A model generated the notes under the pieces. That model was not told the DNA's origin and did no database searches. It saw only the letters and a list, made by a program, of their open reading frames with translations. From Streptomyces sp. STR69 (GTDB taxonomy: Bacteria; Actinomycetota; Actinomycetes; Streptomycetales; Streptomycetaceae), in NCBI RefSeq assembly GCF_024519455.1, contig NZ_JALJRY010000032.1:55649-119648 (forward strand): a DNA stretch of 64,000 nt. The letters are read 5' to 3'. Both the position numbers and the translations under genes were made by a program. Positions 35,017 through 43,764 of this stretch are shown here, in pieces (within the stretch, counting starts at the first letter, position 1; each line of letters starts with the position of its first letter).

Positions 35017-36099
35017 ATGACGCAGCAACCCGCAGCGCGCCGACGGCCGGTACAGTCCACTCCCGTGACCACACGGCTTGCCGACATCGCCGCCCAGGCG
35101 GGGGTGAGCGAAGCGACCGTCAGCCGCGTCCTCAACGGCAAGCCGGGCGTCGCCGCCACCACCCGCCAATCCGTCCTCGCCGCCCTCGACGTGCTCGGCT
35201 ACGAACGTCCGGTACGGCTGCGGCAGCGCAGCGAGGGCCTGGTCGGTCTCATAACGCCGGAGCTGGAGAACCCGATATTCCCCGCCCTGGCCCAGGTCAT
35301 CGGCCAGGCGCTGACCCGGCAGGGCTACACCCCGGTGCTCGCCACCCAGACCCCGGGCGGGTCCACGGAGGACGAGCTGACCGAGATGCTCGTCGACCGC
35401 GGGGTCGCCGGCATCATCTTCGTCTCCGGACTGCACGCGGACACCTCCGCGGACATGCAGCGCTACGAGCAACTGCGGGCGCAGGGCGTGCCGTTCGTGC
35501 TCGTGGACGGCTTCTCGCCGAAGGTGCAGGCGCCGTTCATCTCCCCGGACGACCGCGCGGCGATGACCCTCGCCGTCACCCACCTCGTCTCGCTCGGCCA
35601 CACCCGCATCGGTCTGGCCCTGGGCCCCAAGCGGTTCGTACCCGTACAACGCAAGATCGAGGGCTTCGTCCGCGCGATGCAGGACCAGCTGGCCCTGACC
35701 GCCGAGGACGTGGAGACCCGGCTCGTCCAGCACTCGCTGTACACGCTGGAGGGCGGGCAGGCCGCCACCGCCGCGCTGATCGACCGCGACTGCACGGCGA
35801 TCGTGTGCGCGAGCGACATGATGGCGCTCGGCGCGATACGGGCGGCCCGGCAGCGGGGTCTGGAGGTGCCCCGGGAGGTCTCGGTGGTGGGCTTCGACGA
35901 CTCCCCGCTGATCGCCTTCACCGACCCGCCGCTGACCACGATCCGCAAGCCGGTGCCGGCCATGGGACAGGCGGCGGTGCGGACGTTGCTGGAGGAGATC
36001 GGCGGGACCCCTGCGCCGCACAGTGAGTTCGTGTTCATGCCGGAACTGGTGGTACGGGGTTCAACGGCTTCGGCGCCCGGGGAACGGAATCGTCCCTAA
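35017..36099 (+). CDS. malR: LacI family maltose operon repressor
   Basis: A 360-residue repressor. A 20-residue basic extension precedes the LacI helix-turn-helix TRLADIAAQAGVSEATVSRV (residues about 19-38) with hinge helix in the segment VLAALDVLGYERP. The periplasmic-binding-protein-like effector domain (about 70-350) includes LVGLITPELENPIFP, GHTRIGLALGP and SVVGFDDSP. It represses malEFG-aglA and the amylase genes; maltose or maltotriose releases it, by homology with Streptomyces MalR (Reg1). The ATG at 35017 has a poor Shine-Dalgarno (GAGGG), so the GTG at 35065 is an alternative start. Confidence 0.95.
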   Translation: MTQQPAARRRPVQSTPVTTRLADIAAQAGVSEATVSRVLNGKPGVAATTRQSVLAALDVLGYERPVRLRQRSEGLVGLITPELENPIFPALAQVIGQALTRQGYTPVLATQTPGGSTEDELTEMLVDRGVAGIIFVSGLHADTSADMQRYEQLRAQGVPFVLVDGFSPKVQAPFISPDDRAAMTLAVTHLVSLGHTRIGLALGPKRFVPVQRKIEGFVRAMQDQLALTAEDVETRLVQHSLYTLEGGQAATAALIDRDCTAIVCASDMMALGAIRAARQRGLEVPREVSVVGFDDSPLIAFTDPPLTTIRKPVPAMGQAAVRTLLEEIGGTPAPHSEFVFMPELVVRGSTASAPGERNRP

Positions 36100-36230
36100 G
36101 GGGGAGAAACCAAGGCGGCTTCCCGTGCGCTGGTAGTAGTACGGGGACTCTTCTCGTCGTAGAACATGCGAGCCGGACCCGACCAAGGGATGATCGGTCG
36201 CGGAAGCCTTTTCTGGCAGACTTTGTGTCT

Positions 36231-37091
36231 ATGGGTGAGACCACCGTGACGACATTGGAAGGCCGTGAAGAAGCCGTTCCGAGCCCCGTCGCGGACGCCG
36301 CGGGGCAGGGTTTTCTGCGCCGGTTGCGGACCCCGCGCCGGCCTCGGCTGTGGTTCGAGATCCTGCTGATCGCGGTGAGTTACTGGACGTACTCACAGAT
36401 CCGCAACGCGGTTCCGGAACAGCGGGGTGAGGCGCTCCGCAACGCCGACTGGCTCTGGCGGGTGGAGAACCACCTCGGCATCGCCGTCGAGCAGTCGGTC
36501 AACCATGCCGTGAACTCGGTGACTTGGCTGATCGTCGGCATGAACTACTACTACGCCACGCTGCACTTCGTGGTGACGCTGGGTGTCCTGGTGTGGCTGT
36601 ACCGCAGTCATCCGGGCCGGTACGCGGCGACCCGCCTGGTCCTCTTCGCGACCACGGCCGTGGCCCTGGTCGGCTACTACTTCTTCCCGCTGGCCCCGCC
36701 CCGCCTGATGAACGGCGGCCACTTCGTCGACACCGTCATGGTCCACCAGACCTGGGGTTCGATGGCCTCCGGCGACCTGAAGCACATGTCGAACCAGTAC
36801 GCCGCGATGCCGTCCATGCACATCGGCTGGTCCCTGTGGTGCGGCCTGACGATCTTCGCCCTGGCGAAACTCCCCTGGGTCCGCATCCTGGGCCTCCTCT
36901 ACCCGGCGGCCACCCTCATGGTCATCGTCTCCACCGCCAACCACTTCTGGCTCGACGCCGTCGGCGGCATGCTCTGCCTGGCCTTCGGCCTCACGGTCTC
37001 CCGCCTCTGGTACGGCGCCTTCCCGTACGCCTTGCCGCGGGCGGTGGCCACCGGTTCGCTCTCAGGCCAACGCTCACTGGAGCGCCCCTGA
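36231..37091 (+). CDS. PAP2 superfamily (PAP2_3/inositolphosphotransferase-like) membrane protein
   Basis: A 286-residue integral membrane protein with about six spans. The phosphatase-type motifs are APPRLMNGG (about 150-158), PSMHIGWS (about 195-202, active-site His) and NHFWLDAVGG (about 240-249, second His and Asp). This set marks the PAP2_3 group, which includes inositol-phosphate and aureobasidin-target enzymes acting on lipid phosphates. The GTG at 36225 is an alternative start two codons earlier; neither has a clear Shine-Dalgarno. It is followed by the third copy of the 28-base dispersed repeat. Confidence 0.88.
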   Translation: MGETTVTTLEGREEAVPSPVADAAGQGFLRRLRTPRRPRLWFEILLIAVSYWTYSQIRNAVPEQRGEALRNADWLWRVENHLGIAVEQSVNHAVNSVTWLIVGMNYYYATLHFVVTLGVLVWLYRSHPGRYAATRLVLFATTAVALVGYYFFPLAPPRLMNGGHFVDTVMVHQTWGSMASGDLKHMSNQYAAMPSMHIGWSLWCGLTIFALAKLPWVRILGLLYPAATLMVIVSTANHFWLDAVGGMLCLAFGLTVSRLWYGAFPYALPRAVATGSLSGQRSLERP

Positions 37092-37119
37092 AGGGGCGCG
37101 GGGAACTGCGCGACCGGCC
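37092..37119 (+). repeat. dispersed intergenic repeat, copy 3
   Basis: One mismatch to the copies at 6191 and 31361. Here the unit also forms a hairpin with the preceding GCGCCCCT (37083-37090). Confidence 0.75.
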
Positions 37120-37150
37120 CCCATCGGCGGTCGGCCGAAGAACAACCCGC

Positions 37151-40150
37151 TCACGCCCCGTAGAAGAGCAGATCCACCACACCCCTGGCCCGCCGCGTGG
37201 TCCGCCGATAGTCGTCGAGCATGTCGCCCACATGACCGGGCCCGTACCCCAAGTACCGCCCCACAGCAGCCAGTTCACGCGGATCAGAGGGAAACGTGTC
37301 CCCCGCCCGCCCCCGCACCAGCATCACCGCGTTACGCACCCTCGTCGCCAGCACCCAGGCCTCGTCCAAGGTCGCGGCGTCCTCCGCCGAGATCAACTCG
37401 GCAGCGCACGCCGCTGCAAGGGCCCCCCGCGTACGCGTGGTCCGCAGCCCCGACTCGACCCACCCGTGCCGCAACTGCATGAGCTGCACGGTCCATTCGA
37501 CGTCGGAGAGCCCCCCACGCCCCAGCTTGGTGTGCAGCGTAGGGTCCGCGCCGCGAGGCAACCGCTCGGACTCCATCCGCGCCTTCAACCGCCGGATCTC
37601 CCGTACGGCGTCGTCACCGAGCCCCTCGGCCGGATACCGCAGCGGATCGATCAGCTCGATGAACCGACGCCCCAACTCCTCGTCCCCGGCGACGGGTTCG
37701 GCCCGCAGCAGCGCCTGCGACTCCCAGACCAGGGACCACCGGCGGTAGTACGCCTCGTAGGAGTTCAACGACCGTACGAGTGGCCCCGACTTGCCCTCGG
37801 GACGCAGGTCCGCGTCGATCAGCAGGGGCGGGTCCGAGCTGGCGACCTGCAGCAGCCGGCGCATCTCGGAGACGACCTTGTTGGCCGCCTCGGAGGCCTC
37901 GCGTTCCGGTACGCCCTCGCGGGGTTCGTGCACGAACAGGACGTCCGCGTCGGAGCCGTAGCCCAGTTCGTGGCCGCCGAAGCGGCCCATGCCGATGACG
38001 GCGAAGCGGGTGGGCAGGGTGTCGCCCCAGCTCTCGCGGACGACCGCGCGCAGGGTGCCGGCGAGGGTGGCCGCGGTGAGGTCGGAGACGGCGCCGCCGA
38101 CCCGGTCGACCAGGGCGCCCTGGTCGGCCGCGGCGGGCTGGGTCTCGGTGCCGTAGGAGCCGACGATGTCGAAGGCGGCCGTACGGAAGAGTTCGCGGCG
38201 GCGGACGCCGCGGGCGAAGGTGACCGCCTGGACGGCGTCGTCGGCGCGGCCGACCGCGGCCAGTATCTCCTGGTCCAGGTGGGCGCGTTCGCGGGGTTCG
38301 AGGCCGCTGCCGCCGTCGCCGTCGCCGAGCAGGGCGACCGCTTCGGGGGCGCGCATCAGGAGGTCGGGGGCGAGGCGGCCGGCCGACAGGACGCGGGCGA
38401 GGTTCTCGGCGGCGGCGCCCTCGTCCCTCAACAGCCGTAGGTACCAAGGGGTCTTGCCGAGCGCGTCGGAGACCTTGCGGAAGTTGAGGAGGCCCGCGTC
38501 CGGGTCGGCGGAGTCCGCGAACCAGCCCAACAGGACGGGCAGCAGGGTGCGTTGGATGGCGGCCTTGCGGGTGACGCCGGAGGCGAGGGCCTCGATGTGG
38601 CGCAGGGCCGCGGCCGGGTCGACGTAGCCGAGGGCCACCAGGCGTTCGCGGGCCGCCTCGGCGCTCAACTTGGCCTCGCCGGGGGCGAGTTGGGCGACCG
38701 CGTCGAGCAGTGGGCGGTAGAAGAGCTTCTCGTGCAGGCGTCGTACGACCGTCGCGTGCCGTTTCCACTCGCGGTTCAGCTCGGCCACCGGGTCGGTGCG
38801 CAGGCCCATCGAGCGGCCGAGGCGGCGCTGGTCGGCCTCCTCCACGGGGACCAGGTGGGTGCGGCGCAACCGGTAGAGCTGGATGCGGTGTTCCATGGTG
38901 CGCAGAAAGCGATAGGCGTCGTCGAGCCGGGCGGCGTCCTCGCGGCCGACGTAGCCGCCGGCGGCGAGGGCCTGGAGCGCGACGAGCGTGGTGCCGCTGC
39001 GCAGCGAGATGTCGGCGCGGCCGTGCACCAACTGCAGGAGCTGGACGGCGAATTCGACGTCCCGCAGGCCGCCGGGGGCGAGCTTCAGTTCGCGGTCGAT
39101 CTCCGCGGCGGGGATGTTCTCGACGACCCGGCGGCGCATCTTCTGCACGTCGTTGACGAAGTTCTCGCGCTCGGCCGCTTTCCACACGAGGGGTTCGAGG
39201 GCGGCGACGTACTCCGCGCCGAGCGCGAGGTCGCCGGCCACCGGGCGGGCCTTCAACAGGGCCTGGAACTCCCAGGTCTTGGCCCAGCGCTGGTAGTAGG
39301 CGAGATGGCTGGCGAGGGTGCGGACCAGGGGGCCGTTGCGGCCCTCGGGGCGGAGGTTGGCGTCGACGGGCCAGATGGAGCCCTCGACGGTGGTCTCGGA
39401 GCAGATCCGCATCATGTGCGCGGCGAGCTTGGTGGCGGCGCGGAGCGCCTTGCCCTCGTCGGCTCCGTCGACGGCCTCGCCGACGAAGATGACGTCGACG
39501 TCGGAGACGTAGTTCAGCTCGTGGCCGCCGCACTTGCCCATCGCGATCACCGCGAGCCGGCACAGCGCGGCGTCGTCGGGTGCGGCGGCGCGTGCGATGG
39601 CGAGGGCGGCGCGCAGGGTGGCGGTGGCGAGGTCGGCGAGTTCGGCGGCGGTCTGCGCGAGGTCGGTGGTGCCGCACACGTCGCGGGCGGCGATGGACAG
39701 CAGGCAGCGGCGGTAGGCGACGCGGAGGGCGACGGGGTCGGTGGCTTCTGCCAGCCCGCGTTCGAACTCCTCCACCCCGGGGTGGAGGTCGCGGGGTTCG
39801 TACATGACGAGGGCGTGCCAGTCGCGCGGGTGCCGGTCGAGATGGTCGCCGAGGGCGGCGGAGGCGCCGAGCACACCGAGCAGCCGGTCCCGTAGGGGTT
39901 TCGCCGCGATCAGCGTGTCCGTCAGCTCGCGCCGGGCGGTGGGCTCGGGCTGCGCCTCCAGGAGTCGTACGAGACCCTGAAGGGCGAGGTCGGGGTCGGC
40001 GGTGGCGCCGAGGGCCTCCAACAGGACCGGGTCGTTCCTTATGGGCGCCAGCTCCGCGCTCTCCAGGAGCCGCTCGGCGGCCGAGGGATCGGTGAAACCG
40101 TGCCGCAGCAGCCGCGTGAAGGTACTGCTTCTGCGTCCCGGCGCCGTCAT
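37151..40150 (-). CDS. glnE: bifunctional glutamine synthetase adenylyltransferase/deadenylase
   Basis: A 999-residue enzyme that adds AMP to, and removes it from, the regulatory tyrosine of GlnA-type glutamine synthetase. It has two nucleotidyltransferase domains in tandem. The N-terminal deadenylase domain has GKCGGHELNYVSDVDVIFV (about residue 215). The C-terminal adenylyltransferase domain has GMGRFGGHELGYGSDADVLF (about residue 725). Each is followed by a GlnD-UR_UTase/helical domain. The Asp pairs are intact. I chose ATG 40150 for its GGGAGG upstream; the longer frame to 40192 reads through tandem 15-base repeats. In Streptomyces glnE lies near glnII and a second GlnA-like gene, and a fragment of the latter is seen at 44803. 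Confidence 0.96.
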   Translation of the reverse strand: MTAPGRRSSTFTRLLRHGFTDPSAAERLLESAELAPIRNDPVLLEALGATADPDLALQGLVRLLEAQPEPTARRELTDTLIAAKPLRDRLLGVLGASAALGDHLDRHPRDWHALVMYEPRDLHPGVEEFERGLAEATDPVALRVAYRRCLLSIAARDVCGTTDLAQTAAELADLATATLRAALAIARAAAPDDAALCRLAVIAMGKCGGHELNYVSDVDVIFVGEAVDGADEGKALRAATKLAAHMMRICSETTVEGSIWPVDANLRPEGRNGPLVRTLASHLAYYQRWAKTWEFQALLKARPVAGDLALGAEYVAALEPLVWKAAERENFVNDVQKMRRRVVENIPAAEIDRELKLAPGGLRDVEFAVQLLQLVHGRADISLRSGTTLVALQALAAGGYVGREDAARLDDAYRFLRTMEHRIQLYRLRRTHLVPVEEADQRRLGRSMGLRTDPVAELNREWKRHATVVRRLHEKLFYRPLLDAVAQLAPGEAKLSAEAARERLVALGYVDPAAALRHIEALASGVTRKAAIQRTLLPVLLGWFADSADPDAGLLNFRKVSDALGKTPWYLRLLRDEGAAAENLARVLSAGRLAPDLLMRAPEAVALLGDGDGGSGLEPRERAHLDQEILAAVGRADDAVQAVTFARGVRRRELFRTAAFDIVGSYGTETQPAAADQGALVDRVGGAVSDLTAATLAGTLRAVVRESWGDTLPTRFAVIGMGRFGGHELGYGSDADVLFVHEPREGVPEREASEAANKVVSEMRRLLQVASSDPPLLIDADLRPEGKSGPLVRSLNSYEAYYRRWSLVWESQALLRAEPVAGDEELGRRFIELIDPLRYPAEGLGDDAVREIRRLKARMESERLPRGADPTLHTKLGRGGLSDVEWTVQLMQLRHGWVESGLRTTRTRGALAAACAAELISAEDAATLDEAWVLATRVRNAVMLVRGRAGDTFPSDPRELAAVGRYLGYGPGHVGDMLDDYRRTTRRARGVVDLLFYGA

Positions 40151-40165
40151 CCTCGGCCTCCCTCG

Positions 40166-40225
40166 GATCAAGGTCGTGCGGATCTGGGTCATTCCGATCT
40201 AGGTCATTCCGATCTAGGTCGTGAC
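40166..40225. repeat. four tandem 15-base repeats upstream of glnE
   Basis: Units start at 40166, 40181, 40196 and 40211; consensus GATCTAGGTCATTCC, the inner two differing by one base and the outer two more diverged. The array ends 16 bases before the glnE start codon, in its leader or promoter. Confidence 0.7.
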
Positions 40226-40281
40226 GTCCCGAGCCTAACCGCAGGTGCGGGCGGGGGCGCCGGGGCGTGCGGCGATGAGTT

Positions 40282-40327
40282 CCGGAGGGGTATGGGGTCT
40301 CCACTACCGGAGGGGTACGGGGTCTCC
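40282..40327. repeat. 21-base direct repeat in the glnE upstream region
   Basis: Two copies of CCGGAGGGGTAYGGGGTCTC plus a final C, at 40282-40302 and 40307-40327, 25-base period, one mismatch. It lies between divergent glnE and the PPOX-fold gene. Confidence 0.65.
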
Positions 40328-40401
40328 GCCGGGGGACGACCGACGACTTCGGAAGGGAAGCCGATGACGTACGACTCAGGGACACGGCCCAGGGGTGTCC
40401 G

Positions 40402-40914
40402 ATGACCGACAACGCACCGCGAACCCGTCTCGACCCCCGCTACAGCGACCCGGCGGCCACCGCGCCCGACTGGGCCACGGCCGAGGCGCGGCTCTCGGCG
40501 GCCGAGCAGTTCTGGATCTCGACGGTGCGGCCCGACGGGCGCCCGCATGTGACGCCGTTGCCGGCGGTGTGGGCGGACGGGGCGCTGCACTTCTGCACCG
40601 GGCCGGAGGAGCGCAAGGCGCGCAACCTCGCCGACAACCCGCATGTCGTGCTGACGACCGGCACGAGCACCTGGGACAAGGGATACGACCTGGTCGTCGA
40701 GGGTGCGGCGGTGCGGGTCGAGGACGAGGGCAGGCTGCGGGAGCTGGCCGCCGCGTGGGAGGCGAAGTACGGCAGTTTCTGGCGTTTCGATGTGCGGGAC
40801 GGGGCCTTCCACCACGGTGGCGGGTACGCGTTCGTCTTCGCTGTGGCGCCCCGCACGGTTTTCGGCTTCGGTAAGGGGGAGCCGTTCAGCCAGACGCGTT
40901 GGCGGTTCGAGTGA
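40402..40914 (+). CDS. pyridoxamine 5-phosphate oxidase-fold protein
   Basis: A 170-residue split-barrel flavoprotein of the PPOX class. Typical segments are FWISTVRPDGRPHVTPLPAV (about residues 34-53), ERKARNLADNPHVVLTTG (about 72-89) and the late FGFGKGEPFSQTRWRF C-terminus. Members bind FMN or F420 and reduce or oxidise varied substrates; the exact cofactor cannot be read here. No strong Shine-Dalgarno precedes ATG 40402. It is divergent from glnE and followed at 38 bases by a VOC gene. Confidence 0.87.
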   Translation: MTDNAPRTRLDPRYSDPAATAPDWATAEARLSAAEQFWISTVRPDGRPHVTPLPAVWADGALHFCTGPEERKARNLADNPHVVLTTGTSTWDKGYDLVVEGAAVRVEDEGRLRELAAAWEAKYGSFWRFDVRDGAFHHGGGYAFVFAVAPRTVFGFGKGEPFSQTRWRFE

Positions 40915-40951
40915 CACGCCTGACAGACGTGCCTGACAAAGGAGTCAAGCC

Positions 40952-41392
40952 ATGGACATGACCCTCGAAGTGATCCTTCTCCCCGTCTCCGACGTGGACC
41001 GGGCCAAGGCGTTCTACCAGGACAAGGTCGGTTTCCATGTGGATCTCGACGGCGAGGTGATGGAAGGCGTGCGGATCGTGCAGCTCACGCCGCCGGGGTC
41101 CGGCTGTTCGATCGCGCTGGTCGACGGCCTGCAGGTGCCGACCGGGACGCCGCAGCCGGGGACGTACCACGGCATGCAGCTCTGCGTGCAGGACGCGAAG
41201 GCGGCCTACGACGAGCTGACCGCGCGCGGGCTTGAGGTCAGCGAGCCGGTGCAGTTCGCACCGCAGGACGGGGCGACGTTCATGTACTTCAAGGACCCTG
41301 ATGGCAACGGCTGGGCGATCCAGGAGTACCGGAAGCGGGCCACCGAGCCGTTGCACCAGGTGCTGGCCCAACTGGCCGGCCCGCAACAGTAG
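40952..41392 (+). CDS. VOC family (glyoxalase/bleomycin resistance-like) protein
   Basis: A 146-residue vicinal-oxygen-chelate protein with two beta-alpha-beta-beta-beta modules: EVILLPVSDVDRAKAFYQDK (residues about 4-23) and GMQLCVQDAKAAYDELTARG (about 73-92). It ends with the metal-site Glu region FKDPDGNGWAIQEY (about 112-125). The fold suits a metal-dependent isomerase, dioxygenase or binding protein; the substrate is unknown. AAGGAG lies 7 bases before the ATG. It is probably co-transcribed with the PPOX gene. Confidence 0.88.
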   Translation: MDMTLEVILLPVSDVDRAKAFYQDKVGFHVDLDGEVMEGVRIVQLTPPGSGCSIALVDGLQVPTGTPQPGTYHGMQLCVQDAKAAYDELTARGLEVSEPVQFAPQDGATFMYFKDPDGNGWAIQEYRKRATEPLHQVLAQLAGPQQ

Positions 41393-41519
41393 TTCGCCAC
41401 CAGCAGTAGTTCATCTCTTCTTCATCCATCGGGTTGGGAGCGGTGGGATGCGGGCATTTTGGCGTGTGCATGCTCTGTCCGCACCGTCACCCCCGTCCTC
41501 CCCCCACCCGGAGGTTGAA

Positions 41520-42464
41520 GTGTCCGGCAGTTCTGGCAATTCCGGCAGTTCCAGCAGTCCTGGCAGTTCCAGCGGTTCCGTTGGTTCCGTGTACCGCCGC
41601 AGCCGCGCCGTCGTGGCGTCCGCGCTCGCCTTCTCGGCAGCCGCCGTCGGGGTCTGGACCGGTTTCGGCACCGCCTCGACCGCGCACGCCGCGACCGTGG
41701 TGCCGACCCCGGACCACGTCGTCGTCGTGGTGATGGAGAACCACGCCTACAGCCAGGTCATCGGCTCCTCCAGTGCCCCCTACATCAACTCGCTCGCGTC
41801 CGGCGGCGCCGCCCTCACCCAGTCGTACGGGATCACCCACCCGAGCCAGCCGAACTACTTCGCCCTGTTCTCCGGCTCCACCCAGGGCATCACCAGCGAC
41901 AGCTGCTACACGGCGGGCTTCTCCTCGGCCGCGAACCTCGCCTCCGAGGTGACGGCGGCGGGCGGCACCTGGGCCAGCTACAACGAGACGCTGCCCAGCC
42001 AGGGTTCGACGACGTGCAGCAGCGGCACCTACGCGCGCAAGCACAACCCGTGGTTCGGTTTCTCCAACGTCGCAACGTCGACGGCGAAGACCTTCGCGCA
42101 GTTCCCCACGGACTACACGACGCTCCCCGACATCTCCTTCGTGACGCCCAACCTGTGCAGCGACATGCACGACTGCTCGGTGGCGACCGGTGACACCTGG
42201 CTGAAGAACAACCTCGGCGCGTACGCGACTTGGGCCAAAACGCACAACAGCCTGCTCGTCGTCACCTTCGACGAGGACAACCTGCTCAGCGGCAACCGCA
42301 TCCCGACGGTCCTCTACGGCCAGCCGGTGACCGCGGGCGCCACGTCCTCGACCACGTACAACCACTACAACCTGCTGCGGACCCTGGAGGACTCCCAGGG
42401 CCTGTCCACCCACGCGGGCAACGCGGCCTCGGCCGCAGACATCACCGGCATCTGGGCGTCCTGA
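41520..42464 (+). CDS. secreted acid phosphatase/phosphoesterase
   Basis: A 314-residue exported protein of the phosphoesterase family (PF04185) that includes acid phosphatases of the SapM type. A Gly/Ser-rich N-terminus and YRRSRAVVASALAFSAAAV signal segment precede HAATVVPTPDH. The catalytic region starts VVVVVMENHAYSQVIG (about residue 64). The GITHPSQPNYFALFSG segment (about 97-112) provides metal ligands and the nucleophile region, and VTFDEDN is the late metal site. Likely substrates are phosphomonoesters or lipid phosphates. I chose GTG 41520 because GGAGG lies 5 bases upstream; ATG 41448 would add 24 residues with no signal-like features. One base separates it from the MFS gene. Confidence 0.88.
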   Translation: MSGSSGNSGSSSSPGSSSGSVGSVYRRSRAVVASALAFSAAAVGVWTGFGTASTAHAATVVPTPDHVVVVVMENHAYSQVIGSSSAPYINSLASGGAALTQSYGITHPSQPNYFALFSGSTQGITSDSCYTAGFSSAANLASEVTAAGGTWASYNETLPSQGSTTCSSGTYARKHNPWFGFSNVATSTAKTFAQFPTDYTTLPDISFVTPNLCSDMHDCSVATGDTWLKNNLGAYATWAKTHNSLLVVTFDEDNLLSGNRIPTVLYGQPVTAGATSSTTYNHYNLLRTLEDSQGLSTHAGNAASAADITGIWAS

Positions 42465-42465
42465 G

Positions 42466-43764
42466 ATGTACGTGGCGGACAGCCGCGCCAACGCCGAACC
42501 AAGTGCCGGGGGTACTACGGGTACTGCCCGTAGTACGGCGCGGGTGTCCGCCGTCGTCGCCCCCACGGTCTTCGCACTCGGCGCGGTCAGCCTGATCACC
42601 GACGTGTCCTCCGAGATGGTGACCGCGGTGCTGCCGCTGTACCTGGTGACGGGCCTCGGCCTGTCACCGCTGGGCTTCGGTCTCCTGGACGGCATCTACA
42701 ACGGCTTCTCGGCACTCGTCCGCCTGGCCGGCGGCCACCTCGCCGACCGGGGCGGCGGGCGCCACAAGTGGGTGGCGGGCGTGGGCTACGCCGTCTCGGC
42801 AGCCTGCAAACCCCTCCTGCTCCTGGCCCACACCCTCACCCCCATCGGCCTGATCCTGGCCGCCGACCGCACGGGCAAGGGCCTGCGCACGGCACCGCGC
42901 GACGCGCTGATCTCTCTCTCCTCCACCCCGGAGAACCGGGGTCGTGCCTTCGGCGTACACCGCGCGATGGACACGGCGGGCGCGCTGCTCGGCCCGCTGG
43001 TGGCGTTCCTGATCCTGCGGGCGACGGTCGACGGGTACGACGCGGTGTTCACGGTGAGTTTCTGCGTGGCGGTGATCGGCGTCCTGGTGCTGGTGCTGTT
43101 CGTGCCGGCGCCAACACGGACACCAACACCGGCACCGGTACCGGATGCCGAGAAGGTCGTACGTCCGACCCTGCGCGCCGCCTTCGCCCTGCTCGCCCGT
43201 CGCGACCTCCGCCGCATCACCCTCTGCGCGCTGCTGCTGGGCCTGGCGACGGTCAGCGACTCCTTCGTGTACCTGCTCCTGCAACGCCGCCTCGGCGTCC
43301 CCGACCGCTGGTTCGCCCTGCTCCCCCTGGGCACGGCGGCGGCCTTCCTGCTGCTCGCCGTACCACTGGGCCGCCTGGCGGACCGCGTCGGCCGTTGGCG
43401 GATATTCCTGGCCGGCCACGGCGCCCTCCTCACGGCGTACGCCTTGCTGCTGACCTCCTGGCACGGCGCGGCCCTCCCCTACGCCGTCCTCCTCCTGCAC
43501 GGCGGTTTCTACGCGGCGACCGACGGCGTACTGATGGCGGCGGCCTCGGACAGCGTGCCGGAGGAACTGCGGTCGTCGGGGCTCGCGTTGGTGCAGACAG
43601 GCCAGGCGGCGGCGAGGTTCGTGTGCTCGCTGGGCTTCGGGGCGGCGTGGACGCTGTGGGGCGACCGGGCGGCGCTCATGGCGTCGGCGGCGGCACTGGC
43701 GGTCTGCGCGGTGTTCGCGCTGAGACTCCGTCCCGGCCGATCAGTACTGGAGCCTGTCCGATGA
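42466..43764 (+). CDS. MFS transporter
   Basis: A 432-residue membrane protein with about 12 spans. The family loop after span 2 reads GHLADRGGGRHKWVAG (about residues 87-102). The central loop (about 218-235) is Pro/Thr-rich, and the second half has PLGRLADRVGRWR as the repeated signature. DRTGKGLRTAPRDALI (about 139-154) is the segment typical of the group of drug/metabolite exporters annotated as MFS. Substrate unknown. ATG 42466 lies one base past the phosphatase stop, and the next gene overlaps by ATGA, so the three are an operon. Confidence 0.9.
   Translation: MYVADSRANAEPSAGGTTGTARSTARVSAVVAPTVFALGAVSLITDVSSEMVTAVLPLYLVTGLGLSPLGFGLLDGIYNGFSALVRLAGGHLADRGGGRHKWVAGVGYAVSAACKPLLLLAHTLTPIGLILAADRTGKGLRTAPRDALISLSSTPENRGRAFGVHRAMDTAGALLGPLVAFLILRATVDGYDAVFTVSFCVAVIGVLVLVLFVPAPTRTPTPAPVPDAEKVVRPTLRAAFALLARRDLRRITLCALLLGLATVSDSFVYLLLQRRLGVPDRWFALLPLGTAAAFLLLAVPLGRLADRVGRWRIFLAGHGALLTAYALLLTSWHGAALPYAVLLLHGGFYAATDGVLMAAASDSVPEELRSSGLALVQTGQAAARFVCSLGFGAAWTLWGDRAALMASAAALAVCAVFALRLRPGRSVLEPVR

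Noticed and set aside
36524..40412. Long open frames on both strands over glnE
   Set aside because: Frame-shifted and antisense shadows of glnE rich in Arg, Pro and Gly; the GlnE reading frame has intact domains.
41448..41519. Earlier ATG start for the secreted phosphoesterase
   Set aside because: It adds a Pro/Ser-rich segment with no signal function, and the GGAGG site fits GTG 41520.
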